From positions 1 to 23,107 of the IMG/VR virus record IMGVR_UViG_3300032241_002751: DNA of 23,107 bases; one strand, given 5' to 3'. The position numbers and the translations under genes were made by a program. Each line of letters starts with the position of its first letter. Position 1 is the first letter of the stretch. This document shows, in pieces, positions 7,493-13,439 of the stretch. The DNA is from a virus. The notes below the pieces were generated by a model, which saw nothing but the letters and a program-made list of their open reading frames with translations, was not told the origin of the DNA and did no database searches.

Positions 7493-8431
7493 ATGAATGA
7501 ACAGTTCCTATGGTGTGAAAAATATCGTCCGAAAACTATTAGTGAAACGATTTTACCAAATGAACTAAAAAATACTTTTCAACAATTTGTTAATCAGAAA
7601 AACATTCCTAACATGATTCTATCAGGTTCTGCAGGAGTTGGTAAAACTACTGTTGCAAAAGCTATGCTTGAAGAACTTGGTTGCGATTATATTACTATCA
7701 ATGGATCAATGAATGGAAACATTGATACTCTGAGAAATCAAATTTTAAACTTTGCTTCATCTGTTTCTTTAACAGGCGGTAGGAAATATGTAATTCTTGA
7801 TGAGGCGGATTATCTAAATGCCAATTCTACTCAGCCAGCATTACGCAACTTTATGGAAGAGTATTCTAAAAATTGTGGCTTTATTCTAACTTGTAATTAC
7901 AAAAACAAAATTATTGAGCCACTACATTCAAGGTGTTCTGTTATTGATTTTAAAATTGATAAAAAGGAACTTACCAAACTAGCATCTCAATTTTTTAAGA
8001 GAATTCAGTCTATCTTAGAAAAAGAAAATATCAGCTATGATAAATCTGTTGTTGCAGAATTAATCAAGAAGCATTTCCCCGATTGGCGACGAGTTCTTAA
8101 TGAACTGCAGAGATATTCTGCAACAGGTTCTATTGATTCTGGCATTCTTACGAATGTTTTGGAAATTTCCATCAAAGAATTAATTAATCTGTTAAAGAAC
8201 AAACAGTTTACAGATATTCGTAAATGGGTTGCTGAGAATATTGATAACGATCAAAACTTAGTATTCAGAAAGCTCTATGATACTTGTTCTGAATATTTGA
8301 CCAAACAAAGTGTACCGCAACTGGTTTTACTTTTGGCCAAGTATCAATATCAAGCAGCATTTGCTGTTGATTCTGAAATTAATCTCATGGCATGTTTAAC
8401 AGAAATGATGATTGATTGTGAGTTTGTTTGA
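7493..8431 (+). CDS. 44: Clamp loader ATPase large subunit gp44
   Basis: This 312-residue AAA+ ATPase matches T4 gp44 (319). It opens the sliding clamp and loads it at primer-template junctions together with gp62. Motifs are WCEKYRPKTISE at the N-terminus (typical of clamp loader subunits), Walker A GSAGVGKTT (45-53), Walker B ILDEAD (101-106), and the SRC motif (146-148) with the arginine finger that acts across subunits. The helical collar domain follows. The start has a GGAG site 10 bases upstream. The stop overlaps the start of gene 62 (TGATG), keeping subunit synthesis coupled as in T4. Confidence 0.95.
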   Translation: MNEQFLWCEKYRPKTISETILPNELKNTFQQFVNQKNIPNMILSGSAGVGKTTVAKAMLEELGCDYITINGSMNGNIDTLRNQILNFASSVSLTGGRKYVILDEADYLNANSTQPALRNFMEEYSKNCGFILTCNYKNKIIEPLHSRCSVIDFKIDKKELTKLASQFFKRIQSILEKENISYDKSVVAELIKKHFPDWRRVLNELQRYSATGSIDSGILTNVLEISIKELINLLKNKQFTDIRKWVAENIDNDQNLVFRKLYDTCSEYLTKQSVPQLVLLLAKYQYQAAFAVDSEINLMACLTEMMIDCEFV

Positions 8432-8817
8432 TGACTAATCCATTTGATTATGTAAATTCTATCTTATATAATAAGAAAAATATCATTGATAATGAATCTT
8501 CAGAAAGGGAATACGTTCCCTTTCTTACAAACAAGGCTCTATCCTATTATCCAGATACGCTATTTTACGCACAAGAAATGAACGTTAATAATCATATAGA
8601 TAAGAAACTTCAATTTGATTATTTAATAAATAACGTTAGGCTCGTTAAAAGACCAAAATCTAAATGGGCCAAAAAGAAAGAAAACAATGACATTGATGCG
8701 TTGCAGGAATTTTTTGGGTATAGTTATCAAAAAGCAAAAGTTGCGCTATCTGTTCTTTCAAAAGAACAACTAAAAGAAATAAAAAGAAGAATCGAAAAAG
8801 GTGGAGCAAATGAATGA
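8431..8817 (+). CDS. 62: Clamp loader small subunit gp62
   Basis: This 128-residue protein is shorter than T4 gp62 (187) but resembles the small clamp loader subunit of T4-like marine phages. It opens TNPFDYVNSILYNKKNI, continues with YVPFLTNKALSYYPDTLFYAQEMN and has DALQEFFGYSYQKAKVALSVLS in the C-terminal part. It partners gp44 in the loader complex and has no ATPase motif itself. The ATG at 8431 lies in a TGATG overlap with gene 44, so translation is coupled. The last 8 bases overlap the regA start. Synteny (45-44-62-regA) makes the assignment secure. Confidence 0.92.
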   Translation: MTNPFDYVNSILYNKKNIIDNESSEREYVPFLTNKALSYYPDTLFYAQEMNVNNHIDKKLQFDYLINNVRLVKRPKSKWAKKKENNDIDALQEFFGYSYQKAKVALSVLSKEQLKEIKRRIEKGGANE

Positions 8818-9208
8818 AATTTTAGAATCTCTTGTCGAAATAAAAATCGCAGAGGAAGAAGATTTTTTAAAGATCAAAGAAACATTGACCAGAATTGGAA
8901 TAGCTTCAAGGAAAGAAAAGAAGCTATATCAGTCATGCCATATTTTTCACAAACAAGGAAAATATTACATAGTACATTTTAAAGAAATGTTTTTGATTGA
9001 TGGTAAACAATCTAATTTTTCAGAAGAAGATAAGGGTCGTAGAAATAAAATTATTGCTCTTTTGCAAGATTGGAATTTGCTAAAAGTTGTTGAATCGGAA
9101 AAAATCCAATCGCCTGTTGCGCCGATGAATCAAATTAAAATTATAAATCATAAAGAAAAAAATGAATGGGCATTAGAATCAAAGTATAACATAGGAAAGA
9201 AAAAGTAA
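8810..9208 (+). CDS. regA: RegA translational repressor
   Basis: This 132-residue protein (T4 RegA is 122) binds the start region of early phage mRNAs and blocks ribosomes. Conserved stretches are EEDFLKIKETLTRIGIAS, LYQSCHIFHKQGKYYIVHFKEMF, FSEEDKGRRNKIIALLQDW and a closing EWALESKYNIG. I chose ATG 8810 because GGAG lies 3 bases upstream and the homology-like sequence begins there; an in-frame GTG at 8801 is less likely. It sits in its usual T4 place directly after gene 62. Confidence 0.95.
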   Translation: MNEILESLVEIKIAEEEDFLKIKETLTRIGIASRKEKKLYQSCHIFHKQGKYYIVHFKEMFLIDGKQSNFSEEDKGRRNKIIALLQDWNLLKVVESEKIQSPVAPMNQIKIINHKEKNEWALESKYNIGKKK

Positions 9209-9218
9209 GGATATTAAA

Positions 9219-9569
9219 ATGTTACCATGGAAAATTGTGAAAAAAACTTATACGCCTGCAGATAAGAAAATTGAAGAAATAAAAAATATTCTTTTTCCTC
9301 CAATGAAACTTAAAGAAGAACTAATCGAAGGAACCCCATTTAAGTACCATATTGATTATTCTGTTGACTCTAATTTAGATGCTGCGCTTATCGATTTGCA
9401 AGAAGGTCACAATGACCAAGTTACGCAAAATACGATAAACGCAGCAATTAAAAAATTACATCAAATTAGGAAAATACTTGAAGCATACTCGGAATTTGAT
9501 AAAGACGCCAAGTATATAATTGTTGATAACGAAGACCAAGAAGCTGATATTATTGCTTCTGATAATTAA
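9219..9569 (+). CDS. Conserved T4-like hypothetical protein
   Basis: This 116-residue soluble acidic protein has no catalytic motif that I recognise. Its features are an N-terminal WKIVKKTYTPADKKIEEI segment, ILFPPMKLKEELIEG, a central DSNLDAALIDLQEG and a helical IKKLHQIRKILEAYSEFD segment, ending AKYIIVDNEDQEADI. I recall a similar protein encoded near regA in T4-like cyanophages, without known function. A ribosome binding site (AAGG) is present. Its stop overlaps by 4 bases the 3' end of the convergent o-spanin gene, so its transcript must end in, or run antisense through, the spanin cassette. Confidence 0.75.
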   Translation: MLPWKIVKKTYTPADKKIEEIKNILFPPMKLKEELIEGTPFKYHIDYSVDSNLDAALIDLQEGHNDQVTQNTINAAIKKLHQIRKILEAYSEFDKDAKYIIVDNEDQEADIIASDN

Positions 9570-9844
9570 TGCTTGTTTATAGTTTGTTGAGCGTCGTTTA
9601 GGTAATTTTTAATAGCGGTAATTGAATTTTTACAAACTTTATTATCTTGATATAAAGTTATAATCAATTTAGCTACTGCTATATCATCCAAATTTTTTGG
9701 ATTTGGAAACGTTTTAATTGTCGGACAACGAAAAAAACTGTCATTAGGCATAACTGAAATATATTTTGTTTCTACTAAATTTGGTTGAGCAGAATTACAT
9801 CCTGCTAGAATTAGTAACGTTGGTATAACTAATAATTTTCTCAT
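9566..9844 (-). CDS. o-spanin, outer-membrane lipoprotein (Rz1-like)
   Basis: This 92-residue protein starts MRKLLVIPTLLILAGCNS, a lipoprotein signal peptide with lipobox LAGC, so Cys16 would be lipidated and the mature protein (about 77 residues) anchored to the outer membrane. o-Spanins pair with an inner-membrane i-spanin to fuse the membranes at the last step of lysis. The start overlaps the i-spanin stop by 4 bases (ATGA). The pair is therefore a separate overlapping spanin operon on the minus strand. The mature part has two further Cys (in FRCPT and KVCKN) that could form a disulfide. A spanin implies a Gram-negative host. Confidence 0.85.
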   Translation of the reverse strand: MRKLLVIPTLLILAGCNSAQPNLVETKYISVMPNDSFFRCPTIKTFPNPKNLDDIAVAKLIITLYQDNKVCKNSITAIKNYLNDAQQTINKH

Positions 9845-10209
9845 TGATCTTTCCCTAATTCTTCTATTGTTCTTTTTAAGATATCAGAAGATGTTTTGTC
9901 ATCTTTTTTTGCTTCATCTGAATTTAAATATTTATTTAAATTGTCAAGAGAGTTAATTAGTTGTTGATTTTTTGTAGTTAGATCGTCTATAATTTTTTTC
10001 TGATCGTCGTTCAATTTATTTAAGTTATCATTAATTATTTTTTGGTCTTTTAATGTTTGTTCTAATTGTTTGTTATTAAATTCGAGTAATGCCTGTTTTT
10101 CAATGGAATGTTTCCATGTAAAATAAGCTATTGTTATTGCGGTTATTATGACTGTGATAAATAGAAAATATCTAACTATTTTACTTCCCAATAATGCAAA
10201 AACAAACAT
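9841..10209 (-). CDS. i-spanin, inner-membrane lysis protein (Rz-like)
   Basis: This 122-residue protein has one N-terminal membrane segment (about residues 13-31, VRYFLFITVIITAITIAYF) followed by a long Gln/Asn/Lys-rich coiled coil, exactly the layout of Rz-type i-spanins. The frame is open further upstream to 10266, but ATG at 10209 has a perfect AGGAGG ribosome binding site 4 bases before it, so it is the start. A TATAAATA late promoter box lies 24 bases upstream on the same strand. It is coupled to the o-spanin gene and stands opposite to all neighbouring genes. Confidence 0.85.
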   Translation of the reverse strand: MFVFALLGSKIVRYFLFITVIITAITIAYFTWKHSIEKQALLEFNNKQLEQTLKDQKIINDNLNKLNDDQKKIIDDLTTKNQQLINSLDNLNKYLNSDEAKKDDKTSSDILKRTIEELGKDQ

Positions 10210-10232
10210 TTTATCCTCCTCTTTTATAGGAT

Positions 10233-10240
10233 TATTTATA
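10233..10240 (-). promoter_or_regulatory. T4-type late promoter box for the spanin genes
   Basis: On the minus strand the sequence reads TATAAATA, the exact T4 late consensus. It is 24 bases before the i-spanin start with an AGGAGG site in between. Position and strand fit late expression of a lysis cassette. The box also abuts the ATG of the divergent gene at 10240. Confidence 0.7.
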
Positions 10241-10449
10241 TGGCATATGTAGTAGTTCCTGAACATATTATTATTGATGCAGATTCTGCGATGATGGAAG
10301 AGAATGACGAAACTAGTTCTTTTAATAAAGTTTTAAATGCGGGAACTGAAATCAAAAATGCTGGGTTAACTCCAATCTATATGTTAGATACAGAGAAGAT
10401 GGATTTACTCGTCGTAGTTAAAGAATATATTGGAAAAAAGTTGCACTGA
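10240..10449 (+). CDS. Small hypothetical protein
   Basis: This 69-residue protein opens with a hydrophobic beta-like stretch (AYVVVPEHIIIDADSA), followed by an acidic segment (MEENDETSS) and a closing TEKMDLLVVVKEYIGKK. No membrane segment or known motif is seen, and I do not recognise the family. The ATG overlaps the minus-strand late promoter of the spanin cassette, with a weak AGGA 9 bases upstream. A terminator-like hairpin follows 36 bases after the stop. Protein-like composition and coding direction support a real gene. Confidence 0.55.
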   Translation: MAYVVVPEHIIIDADSAMMEENDETSSFNKVLNAGTEIKNAGLTPIYMLDTEKMDLLVVVKEYIGKKLH

Positions 10450-10452
10450 CCC

Positions 10453-10484
10453 CTTTAAATTCATTTCCGAAGACCCTATATAAT
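10453..10484 (+). promoter_or_regulatory. Candidate heat-shock (RpoH-like) promoter of hsp20
   Basis: CTTTAA (10453-10458) and CCTATAT (10475-10481) are separated by 16 bases. This resembles alphaproteobacterial sigma-32 promoters, whose -35 is CTTGAA-like and whose -10 is CCTATAT-like; one -35 base differs. TATAAT (10479-10484) overlaps, so a sigma-70 factor could also use it, although no good sigma-70 -35 lies at 16-18 bases. The start of transcription would fall about 55 bases before hsp20. Confidence 0.45.
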
Positions 10485-10485
10485 A

Positions 10486-10517
10486 TGTACGCTGCCTAAT
10501 GGAGCGTACAATTTTTT
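10486..10517 (+). terminator. Hairpin with T run between the small gene and hsp20
   Basis: Arms TGTACGCT (10486-10493) and AGCGTACA (10503-10510) are perfectly complementary around a 9-base loop and are followed by A and six T. It reads as a Rho-independent terminator for transcripts coming from the gene at 10240. Because the proposed hsp20 promoter lies just before it, most of the hairpin could instead sit at the 5' end of the hsp20 message. Confidence 0.6.
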
Positions 10518-10543
10518 ATAACTCGCTTAATAAGGAGAAAAAT

Positions 10544-11035
10544 ATGAACGATATTTTTTCATTCAACACAACCAATTTCGATAAGTTTTTCGTTGGTTCT
10601 GATCGTTTAATTAACGCACTTGCTAAAGCACATAGCGAATTTACTAAAGCTATTCCTGCATATCCCCCATATAATATTGTTAAGGTCGACGAAAACAAGT
10701 ACGCCATTGAAATGGCAGTTGCTGGTTTTGGTAAGAACAATATTGAATTGGAACTTTCCAATAACGTTCTTACAATTAAGGGCGGTATGACTGTTGAAAA
10801 TATGGCAGAAGAAAGCACAAACCCAGTAGCCTATATTTACAAGGGTATTGCCGATCGTTCTTTCACACGTAAGTTCACTCTTGCTGATGCTGTTGAAGTT
10901 AAGGATGCACAATTGATTAATGGTATGCTTAAGATTTGGCTAGAACATATTATTCCTGATGACAAAAAGTCAAAGAAGATTGATATTAATGATGGGCACT
11001 CCGAAACTACAACTGTATCAAAGAGGATTAAGTAA
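10544..11035 (+). CDS. Small heat shock protein Hsp20 (alpha-crystallin domain)
   Basis: This 163-residue protein belongs to the IbpA-like class of ATP-independent chaperones that hold unfolding proteins. The N-terminal arm is followed by the alpha-crystallin domain: YPPYNIVKVDENKYAIEMAVAGFGKNNIELELSNNVLTIKGG, then the central IADRSFTRKFTLADAVEV (the R-x-F-x-R-x-F-x-L-x core strand) and NGMLKIWLEHIIP. The start at ATG 10544 is set by AAGGAG 8 bases upstream; an in-frame TTG at 10499 lies inside the hairpin and is rejected. Hsp20 genes are common in T4-like marine phages and may protect virion assembly. It leads a three-gene unit ending at the 11249 terminator. Confidence 0.93.
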   Translation: MNDIFSFNTTNFDKFFVGSDRLINALAKAHSEFTKAIPAYPPYNIVKVDENKYAIEMAVAGFGKNNIELELSNNVLTIKGGMTVENMAEESTNPVAYIYKGIADRSFTRKFTLADAVEVKDAQLINGMLKIWLEHIIPDDKKSKKIDINDGHSETTTVSKRIK

Positions 11036-11191
11036 ATGTCAATTATTAATAAAATTGCAAATTGGCTAGACCGCCAATCCCAAATCAAAAAAGCAGTACG
11101 AGAACTTTCTCGAATGACTGACAGAGAACTAGCCGATATTGGAATTTCTCGTACAGACATTATTAGAGTTGCACGAGAGGCGAATACATAA
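11036..11191 (+). CDS. DUF1127 (YjiS-like) small protein
   Basis: This 51-residue protein begins at the base right after the hsp20 stop. Its C-terminal half, AVRELSRMTDRELADIGISR followed by DIIRVAREA, is the DUF1127 signature, a short Arg-rich helical motif abundant in Alphaproteobacteria. Some cellular DUF1127 proteins are stress-induced and have been linked to RNA binding and turnover; the phage protein might steer host RNA, which is inference. The stop overlaps the start of a 16-codon ORF (TAATG). Confidence 0.85.
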   Translation: MSIINKIANWLDRQSQIKKAVRELSRMTDRELADIGISRTDIIRVAREANT

Positions 11192-11241
11192 TGTGGCCTT
11201 ATAACGAAGAAGAACTAGATTTCATAAATAATGGATGTTGA
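11191..11241 (+). CDS. 16-residue micro-ORF (MWPYNEEELDFINNGC)
   Basis: A 16-codon ORF starts in a TAATG overlap with the DUF1127 stop and ends 7 bases before a terminator. Translational coupling and its place as last gene of the operon are the support. It has an acidic centre and a single terminal Cys. No family is recognised, and there is no independent ribosome binding site. Chance occurrence cannot be excluded for an ORF this short. Confidence 0.4.
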   Translation: MWPYNEEELDFINNGC

Positions 11242-11248
11242 ATAATAA

Positions 11249-11277
11249 ATAGAGGGGATATCCCCTCTATTTTTTTT
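11249..11277 (+). terminator. Rho-independent terminator of the hsp20 operon
   Basis: Arms ATAGAGGGG and CCCCTCTAT flank a 4-base ATAT loop (11249-11270) and are followed by seven T. The strong GC arms and T run leave little doubt. It separates the hsp20 unit from the endolysin gene, whose ribosome binding site (AAGGAG) lies directly downstream. Confidence 0.93.
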
Positions 11278-11291
11278 AAGGAGAATAATCA

Positions 11292-11888
11292 ATGATAACT
11301 TTACAACAACTAAAAGATTTATTCCCTTACACTAATGAAAATACACTTTCGCAATATATTGAAGGCATCAATAAAACTATTGATGATTATCTAATTAATA
11401 ACCCTGCTATGTTTTTAGCACAAATTGGTGTAGAATCTAATGGGTTGAGGGTAATGGAAGAAAATTTAAATTATTCTGCTTCAAGATTAAGAGTTGTTTT
11501 TCCTAGATATTTTCATAACAGAGATGCTAATGATTATGATAGAAACCCAGAAAAGATTGCTAATTTAATTTACAGTAATCGTATGGGTAATGGTTCTGAA
11601 GAATCGGGCGATGGATATAAATTTCGTGGCCGAGGAGCATTACAAATTACCGGTAAATATAATTATGAAAAATTCGCTCAATCGGTCAATATGAGCGTCG
11701 ATGATGTAATTGATTATATTACTACACCCGAAGGGGCTGTTATGTCTGCTGGTTGGTTTTGGAAAGCTAACAATATTAATAGAATTTCAAACGATATTGT
11801 TCTGACTAGCCGTAGAATTAATGGTGGCGATAATGGATTGCGTGCCAGAATTGGTATGTATGAAAGGGCTAGAAAAATAATCTATTGA
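11292..11888 (+). CDS. Endolysin, GH19 chitinase/lysozyme-like
   Basis: This 198-residue protein has the single-domain layout of phage GH19-type endolysins, which cut the glycan strands of peptidoglycan. Motifs are FLAQIGVESNGLRVMEENLNYSA (41-63, with E48 as likely general acid and a second acid at E56/E57), GYKFRGRGALQITGKYNY (108-125) and AGWFWKANNIN, ending with SRRINGG. No signal peptide or transmembrane anchor is seen, so release to the periplasm would need a holin, which is not identified here. AAGGAG lies 7 bases before the ATG. The spanin genes about 1.3 kb upstream on the other strand supply the outer-membrane step. Confidence 0.88.
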   Translation: MITLQQLKDLFPYTNENTLSQYIEGINKTIDDYLINNPAMFLAQIGVESNGLRVMEENLNYSASRLRVVFPRYFHNRDANDYDRNPEKIANLIYSNRMGNGSEESGDGYKFRGRGALQITGKYNYEKFAQSVNMSVDDVIDYITTPEGAVMSAGWFWKANNINRISNDIVLTSRRINGGDNGLRARIGMYERARKIIY

Positions 11889-11913
11889 CTTTTCAAGTAA
11901 AATATAGTATACT
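11885..11913 (+). promoter_or_regulatory. Sigma-70 type promoter of DNA polymerase gene
   Basis: TTGACT (11885-11890) and TATACT (11908-11913) are separated by exactly 17 bases, each one base from consensus. The -35 overlaps the endolysin stop codon. The 5' leader is about 48 bases and contains a GGCC-GAAAA-GGCC mini-hairpin (11932-11944) before the GAAAGGA ribosome binding site. Confidence 0.85.
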
Positions 11914-11919
11914 TGAAAA
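11890..11919 (+). repeat. Perfect inverted repeat across the gp43 promoter (possible operator)
   Basis: TTTTCAAGTA (11890-11899) and TACTTGAAAA (11910-11919) are perfect 10-base arms separated by 10 bases. The arms cover the spacer and the -10 element, the position expected for a repressor site. Arm centres are 20 bases apart, about two helical turns. No T run follows, so it is not a terminator. Confidence 0.6.
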
Positions 11920-11967
11920 TAGCGGTTTGTGGGCCGAAAAGGCCGAACGCGCAGAAAGGATTTCATC

Positions 11968-13422
11968 ATGTTCTATACAAACGTATTCATCCGCGGAGAT
12001 TTCATTTATCTCCGCGGATTCGATAAGGGTCTTCGAATCAAGGAAAAGATAAATTATAAACCATATGTTTTTATTCCAAGTAATAAAGGAAATTATAAAA
12101 CATTACAAAACAAGTCTGTTGATAAACTTGTATTTGATAGCATTAAAGATGCAAAGGGGTTTATTGAAAAGTACAGCGAAGTTTCCAATTTTGAATTTTA
12201 TGGATTAACAGGGCCAAACTTCAAGTATCTTTATATTTTCGATAATTTTAAAGGTGATATTGATTATGATCCTCAACTAGTCAAGGTAGGCACATTAGAT
12301 ATTGAGTGTGCTGCTGACGAAGGGTTTCCTAGTATTGAAAGAGCAGATAAGCCTCTGACTGCTATTACTATTCGTAGCAGAGGTAGAAATTATGTATTCG
12401 GTTGTGGAGATTTTAAGTCCAATGATCCCAATACATATTATCTAAAGTGTAAAGATGAACATGATCTAGTTCAGAAGTTTATTGATGCATGGGAAAAGCT
12501 AGACCTTGATATTGTCACAGGTTGGAACATTGAGTTTTTCGATATTCCTTATCTTGTCAATCGCATCAAGCTTCTGTTCGGCGAAGCTCATGCCAAGCGA
12601 CTATCACCATATAAAATACTCGATTCTAAAATGATAGAGTTTCGTGGTAAGGAAAATCAAAGCTATTCTCTGGCAGGGATAGCAGTGATGGATTATTATC
12701 AACTTTATCGTAAGTTTACTTTCGGTAATCAGGAAAGTTATAAGCTAGATTATATTGCTCAGGTTGAACTGGGCGAGAACAAGATTGACTATTCTGAGTA
12801 TGGTAATCTATTAGAACTGTATAAGAAAAACTTTCAGAAGTTTATTGAGTATAACATTCATGACTGTGTTCTGGTTGATAGACTTGATGATAAGATGAAG
12901 TTTATTGAACAGGTCATGGCCATTGCATATGATGCCAAGGTTAATTATGAAGATACTATGACCACAGTTAAACCTTGGGATATTATCATTCATAATTATT
13001 TGCTTGAAAGGAATATTGTTATTCCGCAGTTTGAACCTTCTCATGAAGATTTCGAACTGGTTGGCGGTCATGTTAAGGAAGTTAATCCAGGGTTATATAA
13101 GTGGGTTGTAAGTTTCGATCTTAACAGTCTATATCCTCATCTTATTATGCAATATAATATTAGCCCAGAAACGTTTGTTAATAGGATTGAATTTCCATCA
13201 ATTGACTATTTGCTTAATGGTACATGGGAATATCGTGATGGTTCAGTAGCATATGCTGCCAATGGATGCACATATAGAAAAGACAAGCAGGGCTTTCTTC
13301 CTGCTCTGATGGAAAAGATGTATAATGATCGTGTTGTCTATAAGCAGAAAATGATTGAAGCTAAGAAAGAACTTGAAGAAATTGAAAAAGAAATGAAAAT
13401 TCGTGGATTATTGGCTAATTAA
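11968..13422 (+). CDS. 43: DNA polymerase gp43, N-terminal part (exonuclease domain and motif A)
   Basis: This 484-residue piece holds the N-terminal, 3'-5' exonuclease and first palm portions of a T4-like family B polymerase. The start at ATG 11968 (MFYTNVF) has GAAAGGA upstream; an in-frame ATG at 11929 lies in the leader. Exo I is LDIECAADE (D111, E113; T4 has D112, E114). Exo II is VTGWNIEFFD, Exo III YNIHDCVLVD, and motif A SFDLNSLYPHL with D384. The frame ends at TAA 13420-13422, a few codons after the lysine/glutamate-rich helix KELEEIEKEMKIRG. Motifs B and C are encoded downstream, beyond an insertion. As in some Aeromonas T4-like phages, the polymerase might function as two chains, but the second part has its own defect. 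Confidence 0.93.
   Translation: MFYTNVFIRGDFIYLRGFDKGLRIKEKINYKPYVFIPSNKGNYKTLQNKSVDKLVFDSIKDAKGFIEKYSEVSNFEFYGLTGPNFKYLYIFDNFKGDIDYDPQLVKVGTLDIECAADEGFPSIERADKPLTAITIRSRGRNYVFGCGDFKSNDPNTYYLKCKDEHDLVQKFIDAWEKLDLDIVTGWNIEFFDIPYLVNRIKLLFGEAHAKRLSPYKILDSKMIEFRGKENQSYSLAGIAVMDYYQLYRKFTFGNQESYKLDYIAQVELGENKIDYSEYGNLLELYKKNFQKFIEYNIHDCVLVDRLDDKMKFIEQVMAIAYDAKVNYEDTMTTVKPWDIIIHNYLLERNIVIPQFEPSHEDFELVGGHVKEVNPGLYKWVVSFDLNSLYPHLIMQYNISPETFVNRIEFPSIDYLLNGTWEYRDGSVAYAANGCTYRKDKQGFLPALMEKMYNDRVVYKQKMIEAKKELEEIEKEMKIRGLLAN
11989..12019 (+). repeat. Perfect 12-base stem within the first codons of gp43
   Basis: ATCCGCGGAGAT (11989-12000) and ATCTCCGCGGAT (12008-12019) are perfect complements around a 7-base loop (TTCATTT). 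The stem starts 21 bases after the A of the ATG and is very GC-rich for this genome. In mRNA it would be a strong hairpin just inside the ribosome footprint, suited to translational control. No T run follows. Confidence 0.8.
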
Positions 13423-13439
13423 AATAACAATTACCAATA
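13409..13439 (+). repeat. Hairpin at the gp43/insertion junction
   Basis: TATTGG-C-TAATT (13409-13420) pairs with AATTA-CCAATA (13429-13439): 11 base pairs with a single bulged C and an 8-base loop. The gp43 stop codon TAA (13420-13422) lies at the loop edge. It marks the boundary where polymerase-like sequence gives way to endonuclease-like sequence. Confidence 0.55.

Noticed and set aside
10516-11160. Minus-strand ORFs across hsp20 and DUF1127
   Set aside because: They are antisense shadows of well-supported genes, with no ribosome binding sites and no protein-like motifs.
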